From Chaunax sp. Z400 (lineage: Eukaryota > Chordata > Actinopteri > Lophiiformes > Chaunacidae), in assembly GCA_037577475.1 (NCBI GenBank), contig CM075189.1:36251254-36315253 (forward strand): a stretch of DNA of 64,000 bases, read 5' to 3'. Below, piece after piece: positions 1 through 13,121 of the stretch. The position numbers and the translations under genes were made by a program. The notes under the pieces were generated by a model. That model was not told the DNA's origin. It did no database searches and saw only the letters and a program-made list of their open reading frames with translations. Every line of letters begins with the position of its first letter. The first letter of the stretch is position 1.

Positions 1-107
1 CAGGAAGGTACCTGTCTAGATTTACCGTTTTAACATTTGTATCTACAACCAAAAAGGTCTAAATCCCACGACCATAACCTGTTATGTGTTTGTGTGTGTG
101 CGGCCAG

Positions 108-686
108 TGGTTCTGCAGACAGGTGAGTGTGCCAGTGAGTGTTTCTGTCTCCGGTGTCCACCACTGGTCAACAACAATAGTACTGTAGCTACAGGACAGT
201 ACCTGATATCATGGAGGAGGTACGTACTCTCACTAACAGGGTGTGGCTGGCGGGTCAGTGGGTTTGAACATGCTGTTAAGCCTCTGTTTGAACTCTGCTG
301 CACAGAAAGTCGTCCAGTGAAGACGGTCCTCTCATCCAAACTACAGTCACTCTACCTCACATCATCCTGGAGTCTGTCCCGCTTTACATCCATGCTGGTC
401 AGTGAATGCACAAGAGTCACATTATTGTACACTATGCTTGGTGATAATGCTCTGATCCTGCAGCAGTGACTATTATTTTCATACTATCACCTAATGAAGT
501 CAGTTTTATAGAATATGGGCCTTTATTTCTAAACGTCTTTACTTGATTGCAGATCTACCATCATTCGGGCGAGTCAGAGAGTTTCTTTCTGTTCGTTACC
601 ACATAGAGAACAGAACGGCTCTGGTGCAGGAGGTGGAGATGGCTGTTGAACCCTCCGATGCCTTCATGTTCTCTGGACTCAAACAG
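108..686 (+). CDS. trappc11: TRAPPC11 (foie gras) C-terminal exons, partial gene
   Basis: Three spliced exons encode part of the C-terminal region of TRAPPC11, a subunit of the TRAPPIII tethering complex acting in ER-Golgi traffic and autophagy. Proposed exons are 108-219, 306-397 and 553-686. Each is bounded by AG and GT, and phases match at both junctions (Arg split AG/A, Asp split G/AT). The joined reading contains GECASECFCLRCP, then SWRRKSSS, then LPSFGRVREFL and VEPSDAFMFSGLKQ, in the order known for vertebrate TRAPPC11. Exon 1 could begin a few bases later because a second AG lies at 116-117. The gene enters from the left edge of the window. The expected last exon or exons after residue Gln-686 were not found in the following kilobases. 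More exons of the same gene lie on the opposite strand at 9632-10703, which is discussed as a likely contig misorientation. Confidence 0.88.
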
Positions 687-959
687 GTACAACTGTGCTC
701 TCTTAATAAATGTGTAGTTTCTTAACTGAACCAAAGAGAAATGAGACTCAGGAAGATGTGCTGAGAACCCCTGTTCAGACACTGAAGGACGAGGAAGCAG
801 TGAGTGGTGCTTTTAGGTGTAATGACATGATTGAGAAACTGAACTGACTTGTTGGAGGTCTGCGCTCCCTGAGTGACGTCTAGTTACAGATGCGGTTCAT
901 GCTTTAAGGCAGAATGAGGAGAAATGTTTCTACAGCTAACTGTTTCTGACACCAAATGA

Positions 960-990
<31 letters not shown>

Positions 991-1767
991 CTGTGTGTGT
1001 GTCAGTGTGTGTGTGTGACTAACCATTACACATATTCACTGCTGTTGCTCTCATGGTTAATAAATGTGATTACGTCCTGCTGTTTACAACAGGGTTTATA
1101 ATGTCTTTATGAGCCAGGTCACATCAGGCACCGGATTCCAAATGCTCACAACAAATGTCACTGAGACTAAGAGTATATGTATTCTTGATTTAGTGTGCAC
1201 CTAATTGGATAAACAAAAGCATTATGTCAGTAATGGATTCAGTCCTTCAGAATATCCTTGACTCATACTTTTAATTAGGTTCCTCTCTGCTGGAGAAAAG
1301 TCAAGGTGCACATCATTAGAATTCAGTTTAAACTTGAAAATGACTGCAGTCTTGGCACTTTAGAAAGGACACAGAGGAGGTGTGTTTAAGGCACCACGAG
1401 GGTCACTCAGCGATGTGATGAGGAGGTTAAGCCAAAGAGGTGTTAGACTTTAGCGCTGACGTGACTCTTCCATCACAAGAGGATTTTTCCAGAGGTCGTT
1501 TCAGTCAAAGCTCAGATATTCCCAGCAGTGTGACGATGGCTGGATCACTGTGATGTTTGTTGTTTCAGTGAGATAACCTTAGCATTACTGTGTGTTGTGG
1601 TCCATACCCATGTCTGCCTACATTGAACCCTGTGTACTTCACCATTACTATGTCTTAAAAATGGGAAATAAAGGTTTTATATCAACATTTCTACTCTGTA
1701 GAATATGATGTTCTCCAGTCAGCAGCTCAGGGTAAGTCTATTGCTATCAATGTGCTTTAAGGTAGAG
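687..1767. other. no gene seen; GT microsatellite
   Basis: I see no exon with convincing similarity here. A (GT)n tract interrupted by CT and CA steps occupies about 962-1016. The region should contain the end of TRAPPC11 if the gene is intact, but no matching open frame was found. Confidence 0.5.
962..1016. repeat. (GT)n microsatellite
   Basis: About 55 bases of alternating GT with two interruptions, read directly from the sequence. Confidence 0.95.
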
Positions 1768-1802
1768 TTTTCATCTTCATCATCATCATCATCATCATCA
1801 TC
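1768..1802. repeat. (ATC)n microsatellite
   Basis: Run of TCATCATCATC units beside the LINE remnant. It yields a poly-Asp stretch on the minus strand that is not a real protein. Confidence 0.9.
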
Positions 1803-1839
1803 TCTCAGGACCTCAAGTAGGAGCTGAACATCAGCTCCC

Positions 1840-2640
1840 GAAAAAAACAAAGCACAACAGAGGATGTTCAACCAGTGATGGTGCACTTCTACACCTCCAT
1901 CACTGAGTCCGTCCTCACCTCCTCCATCACCATCTGGTACGCTGCTGCCACTGCCAGAGACAAAGGCAGGCTGCAACGTATCATCAGCTGAGAAGGTGAT
2001 TGGCTGCAACCTGCCATCCCTTCAGGACCTCTACATCTCCGGGACCCTGAAGATCGTAGCCGGCCCCTCCCACACAGGACAAAAACTTTTTGAGACTCTG
2101 GCAGGAGGCTGCGGTCCATCAGGACCAAAACCTCACACCACAAAAACATCTTCTTCCTGTCTGCTACTGGCCTCATCAACAAGGCACAGTCACCCGCCCC
2201 CCTGCACAGCTGCACAGCGAACTCTGACTCTGACTCTTGTTCTACCCCCCATACCCACTACACATTCATTAATAGTCCCAGGACTCATGCATTACATGGA
2301 CCATCCTCCCCCACTCACTATATATGGCTGTGCCTCAACTGCAAACTGTGCATATGACAGACATTTTTGTTTTTGCACATGCTCCTTGCACATCCTCATG
2401 CATTTGCACATTATTTTATTTTTTATTTTCACTGTTTTGTATATTGCAGATGTTTCCTATATATTACATTTTATGTTTCTTGCGTATTGAAGACATTTTC
2501 CACCTCAATTTCTTTTTATATCTGCACTTAGATTTATGTTAAGGTTTGTGTAAGCATCAGAACACCAAGTCAAATACCTTGTATGTGCACACAAACACAC
2601 ACACAAACTTTTCTGACTCTGATTCTGAATATTTTGACCA
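1840..2640 (+). mobile_element. non-LTR retrotransposon 3' remnant (CR1/L2/Rex-like)
   Basis: The plus strand from about 1880 can be read, with frame changes, as the C-terminal end of a LINE reverse transcriptase. Recognisable pieces are FYTSITESVLTSSITIWY, then RDKGRLQRIIS, NLPSLQDLY, and RSIRTKTSHHKN followed by FFLSATGLINKA. This order (ESVL..S.T.WY, LQR, SIRTKTSRHKNSFFP) is typical of CR1/L2-type elements common in fish. Stops and frameshifts interrupt it, so the copy is dead and 5'-truncated, as is usual for LINEs. The downstream AT-rich part to about 2640, with TGACTCTGATTCTGA, is probably the element's 3' UTR. The exact clade is uncertain. Confidence 0.7.
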
Positions 2641-5600
2641 TTAATAATCTGAACTGCCCAATAGAGTATCTGAAAACACATAAAATGATAAATAATAAAT
2701 ACATGCATTAGTACAATACATAACAGAATCAATAATACGTCAATATAGAGTGTGATTGTTTAGTATGCATATGCTAACAGTGGTATACAAAGTGTTACCT
2801 GATTCTCTGGCAGCTCTTGTTTCTGCTACCTTGGTGAAGTGACCTGATGTGACTAGGAGGAGCTCTGCTCATTACTGGGGAAGGATGCAGAGAGCTGAGG
2901 CACTCCTTTAGCCCCAGCAGTGGCCTTGATATGGTCATAACAAGCATGGACCCCTGTTGAATAAGAATAGGTCTTTAGTGGAGGCCTCCTCAGTAACCAG
3001 AATCTGTTTACCATTCTCTGTAAGGCCTCCACATTGGGAATATTTTTCCTCCCGGGAAGGATCCAAACAGGGCATTTGACACTAATGGGTATATCAGTTA
3101 TCATCATATATCATTATATTCAACACTACAGTGTATTACGTGTATAATACATTTTCATCTATTGCGATAACCTCAGTTTTACGTATTTGATGAGGCCAAG
3201 GGAAAACTTGGCTGTCAGATTTTTTAAGGCTCCACAAACAGCACACACAACTTTCCATTTCTATTCACTTTCATTAGCTATGCAGATGAATGAGTCTCAG
3301 CACATACATTATATATTTAAAGTACTGCTTTTCTTTTACTCCAGAGTAAAAGTGGAGTCATTAAAACAAAGTGTGTCTGTCTTCATTCCTTCCTAACCAG
3401 CAGCAGTGTTTCATTACAGCTCAGTTCATGAGATAATAAAGTGGTGAGTTTCAGGATCTCACCTAAAGAAGAGTTGTTCTTCTAACTGTAGGTGTGTCCC
3501 ATTCTGCTACAACTATGCAGTCTGTCCTTGGCAAGAAATAAGAAATAAAGAAATAAACAGAATAACTTTACTCAGCATACCAACTGTTTTGGAAAAGGTT
3601 GTAAGATTAGAGAGATCATCTCTGAAGTTTCTCCACATGTTTGTGATGCAACCCAATTTTAACATTTTGAATATATTATTAAGGAATGCATTTAGAACAG
3701 AGTCTTAAGGCGCTACACAGAGGGTGAAAGGCAGTCTGTCCTGTTCAGACCTTGGTGATGTCTAAAATGCATGACCCACAGTAGCAAAATACAAACCATT
3801 TCTTTTTTTATGACTTAATTTGTATTACTTTTCATATTTAGTACATTAACTAACTATTAACTACTATTAACTATTTCTAATAAGTCATCTGCAGAGGATA
3901 CGCCTGTACATCCTTGCTCATAGCTCCTTCTCTCAGGCCTTCTCACTCCTCTGGATGCATTTTATGAAGTGAAACATCCTTCAAGATAGAACACAGATCA
4001 ATTTCTGGTTCACATGCAGGAAGATGGAGGAGAGAGGAGATGAAACAGGACAAAATATAGAGAAATGAGAGGAGGCCTGAAAGCAGAATCAAAATGAAAC
4101 CACTACTACTGTATACATTTCATTTTTTTAATGATGTCGCCATGTTTTCCCGCTGCCTAGTATGCACCAAAGTACTTCCTGAGAACACATGGCACAATAA
4201 ACCAATCAATGAATGAACAAATAACCTGTTAAATTAAATTGTTGTGAGCAAACTCCACCCAGATGAAGACTGGGAAATGTGGTTACAAAAAGGAAGTAAG
4301 TGACCATTGAGGAAAGGCTTTGTTGTGATATCACATGTATTGAACTGATGGCCCAGATAAGAACAAACAGCACCATGTAAATAATGGTTTGGATCTTATT
4401 CTTTGGAATGTAGTTCTTCAGTTTTAGTGTGAGGCAGGTTATGATGTTTAAATGAGAGGGAGCTGGTTGGATGTTTAAATTTGTTGCTACCACAAAAACA
4501 TAACTGTGTCCAATATTATTACCTGTATTACATAGATGTCTAGTTTGCCTACCTCTTGTTGACCAATCAGAAGCAAACACATCATCAGTTTTAAATACAG
4601 ACGACCTGTTCATTGGGCAACATAGAAGAAAGAGGTAAATGTCCCTTTACTGACTGTTTATGAGTTCAACTACTGTAAATCTAATGCAAAACCTCTTTGT
4701 TTTTAATTTAATGATCACATTAATTTGCCTGGCTTCCACAAAGCATTGTCATATTTTGAAAGTTCAGGTAATATTGAGCAGTTTGTTGCACAGCCAGCAG
4801 TAATACAGTCCACAATTAGCACACAAACATCTAGGAAGCACTTGGCTTTGTCCTAAAACCTGAACATTAGAGAATAGTTCCCTAGCTATGTCAAAAGAAA
4901 ATCCTGTAAGAATTATTTCTCACTGTTGAATCAGAAATCTTCATCAGCATTCAGGCCTCTGAAAGAAGAAATGGGTGAGCTTGTGTTCACAGCCTCACAT
5001 TTCATTCTGTGTCATCGTGAGATCATCAATCGTTGTATCATTGTAACCAGGAGACAGCACATACTATGATGATCTGCCTCATGTTGTTCACCAACACCAG
5101 CTGATTGACTGACCCTGTAAACCTGCTCCTAGCATTAGGAATCATGTGTTTATCATGATTTTTCTTTATGGCTGATCTGGATCTATTCTTCTGTCATCTA
5201 GATTTATTGCTTACCTTCTCATATACATGGAATCCATTTAATGACCAAATCTCTATTGTCTCAGCTAAGTATTGGTGGCGGTGCCATGTCTCTACCCCCC
5301 ATATTTGCCCCCCAGCAAATCTCACACATCCAAATGATCCACAATCTGCATTCGCACCCATATTAATGTCAAAAAATACATTTGTCCAAGTTACAACCTT
5401 ACAGAAAAAGTTCAAAATCTGTTGACAAATTTTTGAGATATCGTGCAAACAATCAGACAAACGTAGCAGATCACAAAACCTGCTCCAACCCTCGTTGACA
5501 TAGATCAATATGTGTTTGTAGTGTGAACAACAGCCCAAACAACTGGTGTATTCAGTTCATGCTGGGGAACAGTTTGTCTTTTTACCTGATAAATAATTAA

Positions 5601-6602
5601 GCTATCAGAATTGAAATTCATTCTATCAAATGACAAACGGATGAATGTGTGAATAGTTTCAGCCTTTCTTCAGTGTACAGGTAGGAGCAGCAGCAGTGAA
5701 TTCAATAGATGGTGTCATTGCTCAACTTACCAGCAAACCACCTCCATGACCAAAACTCTGTTTATTGGTCAAACTCAGAGTTTCATAGGGACATTATGAA
5801 ACTGTATGTAGCTGTAAACACATAAACCCTTTGTGTGACTATGAGGAGTAAATCCTGTAATACTGGAAAAGTATCAGGAGAACTGAGATGTCTCCAGGGA
5901 GCATCCATAATGACTTCGGTAAATAGTTTTTAAATATTGTCTTGGTTTTAATGTCATACTTTTGAAAATGATAGTTGTGTGTCAAAGCTGTGGCTAAACA
6001 TCTTTTCCACAGCAGGCACCAAGGTTGTGTGTTTCTGTGTGTCCCCATGAAACATGGAAGTTTTTCATTCAAGTTGAATATTTTTAACTCACTGAATACT
6101 CTTTGCATTGACTTTATATAATTACACCACACAAAAATTGCTTCATGTTTGGTGTGAACACACGAGAACTGTTTTCAACAGACATTATGTCTGGAGAGAT
6201 TTAAGTCTGTTGGACTTCAACAGATATTTCCTGTAAAAGACAGGAAATATACAGAAACAGAAACTGGACAGAAACTGGATAGCGAGCTGCTCCATTCTGC
6301 CATTGTGACTTTAACACACAACGGTGAGGCTCGATAAAGGTGTAAGGGGACTGCCTTGAACAGACCTTCTTCCTCAGGTGGGTTCAGTGGCAGCCTCTGC
6401 TCCCGTAGCCCAGCTTGGGTCACTCGTATGTTGGACTGAGTCCTCGCATGCAGCTGGGGAACAGGACAGCAGGATCTCCCCGCTAAAACTTGACTAATGT
6501 CGTTAGTAGTTAGTTATGTAATGTGGTTGTTTTTAGTTGGTGACAAGTCATTTTAAATGATGTTACTGTATGACTGTACTAGAGCAGCCTTACGCAAGCT
6601 TA
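2641..6602. other. gene-poor AT-rich stretch, nothing recognised
   Basis: Short open frames occur on both strands but none has recognisable domains, splice context or codon bias. NAA15 exons 1 and 2 would be expected between TRAPPC11 and 7527 if the gene is intact. I looked for them and did not find them. Confidence 0.5.
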
Positions 6603-6640
6603 TTATACTGAACAAAAATATAAACGCAACACTTTTGTTG
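6603..6640. repeat. Tc1-like terminal inverted repeat end
   Basis: The sequence TATACTGAACAAAAATATAA followed by ACGCAAC marks the 3' end of a minus-strand Tc1-like element. A diverged copy of the same end occurs, inverted, at about 12752-12779. The opposite end expected beyond 7434 was not found, so the copy seems truncated next to the NAA15 exon. Confidence 0.65.
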
Positions 6641-6726
6641 TTGATTGTGGCCTGTGGAATGTCGGTCCACTCCTCTTCAATGGCTGTGCGAAGTTACTGG
6701 ATATTGGCAGGAACTGGAACACGCTG

Positions 6727-8313
<1,587 letters not shown>

Positions 8314-8900
8314 GTAGACCTGCTCTGTAGACTCAACAGAGTTTTCTACATACTGTAGATCTAAGATCCACTCTCACAAAACTAAAGCCCCATTATCTCA
8401 GGGATCAGCATGGCAACAGCAGGTGGGGACTGAAATATTCACTGTGCTGTTTAGTAATGTTTAGGCATGTTAGCCAATCTTGGAATTACAGAATGTGATT
8501 TGTTTCATGCATGGACATGCAGCTAGATGAAAAGTCCTATCTTAGATCCTGCATGGGGACCATCTGGGAGAGTCGGCAAGTAGGACCGCTAACTGAAGCT
8601 CCTTTTACACAGCCTGTTCATGCCGGGTTTATTGCACCTTTAACCTGTCATGCTGTTCTGTATAAATGTTACAAAAGCACAGATGAAGACCCATCATCTG
8701 TCATGAATTAAAAATTTTGGTCATTGTTCCACCTCTGTATGAAAGGTGTGACCTGGTGAGATAACAGGACAGCCCAGTTTTTACTGTTGATGCATCAACA
8801 CCAACTTCAATGTTGATATAACTCTGGAACTCAGAACTGAGTGTTCAGGGGTTTCATCCCTGCAGGGTGGAGCTGAAGGTGATAAATACCCGTGACTACT

Positions 8901-9000
8901 NNNNNNNNNNNNNNNNNNNNNNNNNNNNNNNNNNNNNNNNNNNNNNNNNNNNNNNNNNNNNNNNNNNNNNNNNNNNNNNNNNNNNNNNNNNNNNNNNNNN
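8901..9000. other. assembly gap of exactly 100 N
   Basis: One hundred consecutive N. A round 100 is the usual placeholder for a scaffold join of unknown length, so order and orientation of the two sides rest on scaffolding and not on sequence. Gene strand switches across it. Confidence 0.98.
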
Positions 9001-9289
9001 AAAAAGCTTCAAAAGAACCTAAATTCATTTGTCTTTTATTACTTAGACTATTTGATGAATTGTTGTCATGTGTTTGGTTTAACTAACAAATGACTCCTAA
9101 TGGTATGGCTGATGGCTGGTCTCATTTGTCAGAAGAATACTGTAAGCCATTAGCAGAAATATCATGATAAGTCATGGTTGTATGATTTGTAAACTATTTA
9201 TTGCAACTGTCACTTTAACCTGTTATGTCTTTACCTGCCTATAGTTTTTTCTTTGCTGCTATTTTCTAACCATTGTGTATTCATGTTGT

Positions 9290-9358
9290 GTTCTATGCTG
9301 CTGTAACAAGAGAATTTCCCCTTGCAGGATGAATAAAGTATCATCTTATCTTATCTTA
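9290..9358 (+). repeat. LINE/SINE-type 3' tail
   Basis: GAGAATTTCCCCTTGCAGG, then ATGAATAAAGTATC, then repeated CTTAT. This is the common 3' end shared by fish L2-like LINEs and partner SINEs. Related tails occur at about 14890-14935 and 30350-30395. Confidence 0.6.
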
Positions 9359-9631
9359 TATAGACATTTTCAGCTATGCTGCCTCACACTCCAAATTATA
9401 CTTAGCAATGAAATAACACAGAAATGTTAGGTTAGAAGGGCGTCAATGTAATTCTAATTCAACACAATACAAATTCATTTTAACCCTGTGGCTATATATA
9501 ATATTTATAATATATAAATTTGGAAGGTTATTATAATCAACAAAAAACTGCATTGCATTTGATCATTGATTAAAACCTTCCAAACGGACAACACTGATTT
9601 GCTAAGGATGGCTCAGAATAACCTTGCTTAC

Positions 9632-10703
9632 CTCTGCCCAGCAGCTCCATGCAGTATATGATGTAGTCTTTAACACTGGCCATCAGATAAGCACAGCGCA
9701 GAGCTGTGGTCAGTATGGCTGTCAGGAGGCTCCACCATCGTTCAGTGCGATAGTCGCACATTACGTAGTCCAACAGCCTGATAACACAACACACAAACAC
9801 AGATAACATGCCAACAGACTCTACTGGCAGAAGTAAACACTGCTTCCACACAGTGTATATACCTGTATATATATATATATATATATACCTGTACACTAAA
9901 TATACATATAGTGTATATTTACACTTTAGGTTATACTAATGACTGATTGTCCACAGTTTGGATTTTCCTCTTTCAAGACAAACCTTTCTGTAAGCAGAAA
10001 GCGTGTTTGGCAGTTTCAAAGGTTTCAGCTGCCTGATCACTTTACTGAATAGTCTCGATCTCATTCGAACTGGGACACAACGCAGGGTCAGGCCTAGTTA
10101 GTACTCAGATGGGAGACGGCCTGGGAAGACTAGGTGCTGGAAGCTTGGGGCAGCTGTGGCTCAGGACATTGAGCGGTCCGTTATTCGGCCCCCAGCTTGT
10201 AGTTTACATGTGGAAGTGTCCTTGGGAAAGATACTAAGCTCCAAAGGACTTCTGATGGCCATTCCATTGGTGAGTGTTGGTGTGAATTGTTATCACTACT
10301 GATGAACAGGAAGGGGCGAGCGTTGTAGCCTCTGGCTCCACTATATGAATGGGTGAATGCTGGCTCGTGTTGTAAACCACTTTGAGTGGTCGGTCTGATT
10401 GAAGCTACACAAGTACAACAAGTTATGAAGTGGAATAGTCCTTTACAAGCCCAGCGTGTGTTTTGACTTACTTTAGAGCTTTGGTGCGGTCCTTAGCATG
10501 GTATTACTCCTCTCCCATCTGCACCACTGTGTAGGAGAGAAGACAGAATTAGGAAAAATACAGTGTGTGCAGGATCCACTGGAGGCCTGCTATAAGGCTG
10601 CTGAAGGTATTCAAGAACACTCACTGAGGTGACTCTTCATTCGAGGGCACTTGTACTTCTTAAACTGGGCCACAGCATTGCTGAGAAGAGCTATTATCAG
10701 CTC
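9632..10703 (-). CDS. trappc11: TRAPPC11 central exons, one with an in-frame stop
   Basis: Three minus-strand exons in transcription order: 10703-10625, 10526-10472 and 9777-9632. They start with [19 protein letters not shown] and continue through [33 protein letters not shown], then [14 protein letters not shown] and MELLGR. This matches the conserved helical 'foie gras' region of TRAPPC11. Phases agree at both junctions (A/TG and AA/G). The middle exon has TAA at 10506-10504 where the family has a Tyr, so the frame as given ends there. Upstream 5' exons should lie at higher coordinates but spdl1 occupies that side and none was found. C-terminal exons of the same gene are on the plus strand at 108-686. 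The SINE/5S block at 10030-10425 lies in the intron between the last two exons. Confidence 0.85.
9866..9887. repeat. (TA)n microsatellite in TRAPPC11
   Basis: Short TA run just upstream (minus-strand sense) of the 9777 exon start. Confidence 0.9.
10030..10145 (+). pseudogene. 5S rRNA-like sequence (5S-derived SINE head or pseudogene)
   Basis: The block contains CGCAGGGTCAGGCCTAGTTA followed by GTACTCAGATGGGAGACGGC, CTGGGAAGACTAGGTGCTGG and AAGCTT. This parallels the 3' half of vertebrate 5S rRNA with its internal control region (A box, intermediate element, C box) in the right order and spacing. The preceding CTCGATCTCATTCGAACTGG resembles the central 5S segment. The 5' end is too diverged to place exactly. 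Several substitutions rule out a functional 5S gene. The tRNA-derived SINE starts within two bases of its end. Confidence 0.75.
10147..10425 (+). mobile_element. tRNA-derived SINE, directly after 5S-like block
   Basis: Starts GGGCAGCTGTGGCTCAGG, a tRNA-type A box context, and includes GTGTCCTTGGGAAAGATACT and the tail TTGAGTGGTCGGTCTGATTG. Two better-preserved relatives lie at 14704 and 27549. The B-box region is damaged here. It sits in an intron of TRAPPC11. Confidence 0.7.
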
Positions 10704-10739
10704 CTGTAAGGGCAGACAGTGAGAAGCATGTCTTAATAA

Positions 10740-11941
10740 AGCAGCACAACACAAGCTGACAGTCGCTGGAGGGGTTAACCCTCACCCACACATTGTGGGA
10801 TGATTTTCACTGAAAGGCTGTGATGACAAAGATCAATATTAAACTGTGGGTGGTTTTATCGAAATAGAAAAGTAACAGAGGTTAAGTGTTACGGATCATT
10901 TCAGACTGTCGTGCTAAAAAGATCTGTTAAAAGATGATAAGAAAGTGTTTGACATTTGACTGTGCCCTACTGTCTCTGAACTCAATGACAACACATCTGC
11001 TGCTGGTCCCAGTCCAACCAGTCTGTAATAATACTGTCTTTACAGTTGAGCCATTCAAATGTTGGACAAAAAGTAAACAAGGTACTATCATTGTCACATT
11101 TTACACAAATACAAGATTGCAAACTTCATCCATTTTCATTATGTAGAGCATGAAGTAAAGTTTTTGTGAACGCATCACAAGATTGCAGAGTTGGAGAAGC
11201 TGCACCAGAGCAGCTTCTAGTGATAACAGTGAAGTTCCACTCTGAATAACTTTGTTCGCTCAGGACGGCTTTTTCTGTCAAAGATGCAAACTCCTGAAAC
11301 TTGCTGCCTGATCACTTAAAATCTGCTGCAGCTTCAGTGTTTCAAGAGAACTTCCAAATCCTGGTCAATCCAGCAACAAACATGTCATCATGTCTAGTTT
11401 TCTCCTGTCATTTCTGTCGTTTTACCTTGATGCTCTCACTTTGTTTTTATCTCAATGTGTTATTCTCTTTGTTGTTTAAAAGCCCTTCTCTGGACGTGTT
11501 TTCTTATTAGCATTCCCTATAAAAACTATGAAACTGGGCAAAGGTTTTAAAACTCAGTTTCATTCTGTTTGTCTATGTATGATGAATGATGTAGCTGTCC
11601 CTATGAAATAAACCATTATCAAATGAATACGTCTGATAAACACTGCCTTACATGGAACAGTGTACTATAATAAGGCCATAACCACACACACAATGACTCA
11701 ATATCACTTCAATATCATAACAGTAGAAACACATCATTTTAAAAACCCAATATTTTCCTTCCACTAGCCCTAATCTACTGAAACAAACAAACATGTAATA
11801 CATAGAAATGACTTTTTCAAGTACCCACAACCAAAACTTGTTAAATCATGAATAACCATCATTTAGTCATAACATAGAAAAAACAGTCATTGGTTCATTT
11901 CAAAGTAAACGATGATGTTGGTGAGATTTTTTTCTGCATGA
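10740..11941. other. no gene recognised
   Basis: The missing 5' exons of TRAPPC11 would be expected here on the minus strand. No matching exon, splice pattern or conserved peptide was seen. The stretch is AT-rich with short random frames. Confidence 0.45.
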
Positions 11942-12779
11942 ATGAAAAGACCTGGTCAAGGCGATAATTTACCGAGTCTAATTAATGTCCTACTGAAACA
12001 ACTGATGATGTCACGACTTCCACTAAGCTTACGTGACCAGGCAGTTAGGATGATGATGATGATGCTGATGGCCGGATCTCTGCAGACACGTTCAGCACAG
12101 ATGTTACAGATGTTATGGCTCATTGCATTCAGTGACAAGTCCAGATTTAACTTGCACAGAGCTGATGGTCGTAGGCGTGTGTATCGTTGCCGTGGGGAAC
12201 GCTCTCCTGCAGCATACATCCAGGAAGTCGACCATTTGGTGGTGATGTCATGATGTGGGGAGCCATTGCTAATGGATGTCGGGCAGACCTGGTCCACATC
12301 CACGGTACACTGACAGCTATCTGTTACCGAGATACGGTCCCAGGTCCACATGTCATTCCCAGGATACAGCAATCAGGCATCACCTTCATGCATGACAATG
12401 TCAGACCACATGTGGCTCATGTCTGTCAGGAGTAGCCTGGACCAGAACAATGTCACTGTCCTTCCTTGACCAGCATATTCAACAGATCTCAACCCAATAG
12501 CGCATCTGTGCGACGTTCAGGATCACCGGGTAAAGTAGTGATAAATGCTGGAGGTAGACACGCACGGTAGTGACTATTGTTGTTCTCTGTCTCACCATCC
12601 ACACTTTCTGACTTGTAAACACTAAGACAAAAACCACTAATCTGCACAAAAACGATTTTTCTGTATGGCTAAAGGGTGAATAAAGATGTGTGAACCATAA
12701 TCTACCTTTGATATTTAAGATTGACAGGATGGCATGACATCAAAAAAAACATATGCGTTTCTACTGTTGCTCAGTATAT
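11942..12779 (+). mobile_element. Tc1-like transposon remnant, internally deleted and frameshifted
   Basis: Two overlapping frames (11942-12253 and 12187-12435) carry Tc1 transposase pieces: AFSDKSRFNLHRADGRRRVY with the first Asp, then GDVMMWGAIANGC and FMHDNVRPHVAHV with the second Asp. Further on, 12475-12535 reads STDLNPIAHLCD, where Ala replaces the catalytic Glu. A frameshift separates the frames and the N-terminal DNA-binding part is largely deleted. The right end is marked by GCGTTTCTACTGTTGCTCAG (about 12755-12774), the inverted, diverged match of the end at 6603-6640. It therefore belongs to the same family as the copy near NAA15, in opposite orientation. It is inactive. Confidence 0.8.
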
Positions 12780-13121
12780 TTAGTTTTGGACCAGGTGTTT
12801 CCTCAGGTTACAGATATTACAGTGAGTTTTGTGAAGTGTAGCCACACAGGGATGATGGAGTCTTACTCTCTCAGTCAGATGCTCTCTCACTGACATAAAT
12901 CGGTTCTCAGTAGTACTGACGTGATTTTGCTGCTACTCTTAAAAGTACTGGGTTTGGTACCCAACCTTTCATCACGTAATGGAAGTTCCTAATACTCTGT
13001 CTTGGTCTTGCAGCCTGTGTGTGTTGCTCATGTTGTGTATCAGAACTCAGTTTTACGTCACTCTGATCCTGTTTCAGTCGACAAAGGTACCGACCTCTGA
13101 TGCACACACCCTGTGTGGAGC

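Noticed and set aside
740..800. ATGAGACTCAGG after the TRAPPC11 exon could start the next exon (MRLR expected)
   Set aside because: No proper acceptor, and the frame meets stops within a few codons without matching the rest of the family.
1719..2009. Minus frame with poly-Asp
   Set aside because: Product of the ATC microsatellite on the reverse strand of a LINE remnant.
6217..6423. Minus-strand frame with LPLNPPEEEGLFKAV, faintly like the NAA15 N terminus
   Set aside because: Wrong strand relative to the NAA15 exons and no further similarity.
8831..9086. Open frames running through the N gap
   Set aside because: They consist mostly of unknown residues and have no coding evidence.
10030..10145. 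Functional 5S rRNA gene
   Set aside because: Several substitutions in conserved positions and a badly diverged 5' half; better explained as a 5S-derived repeat.
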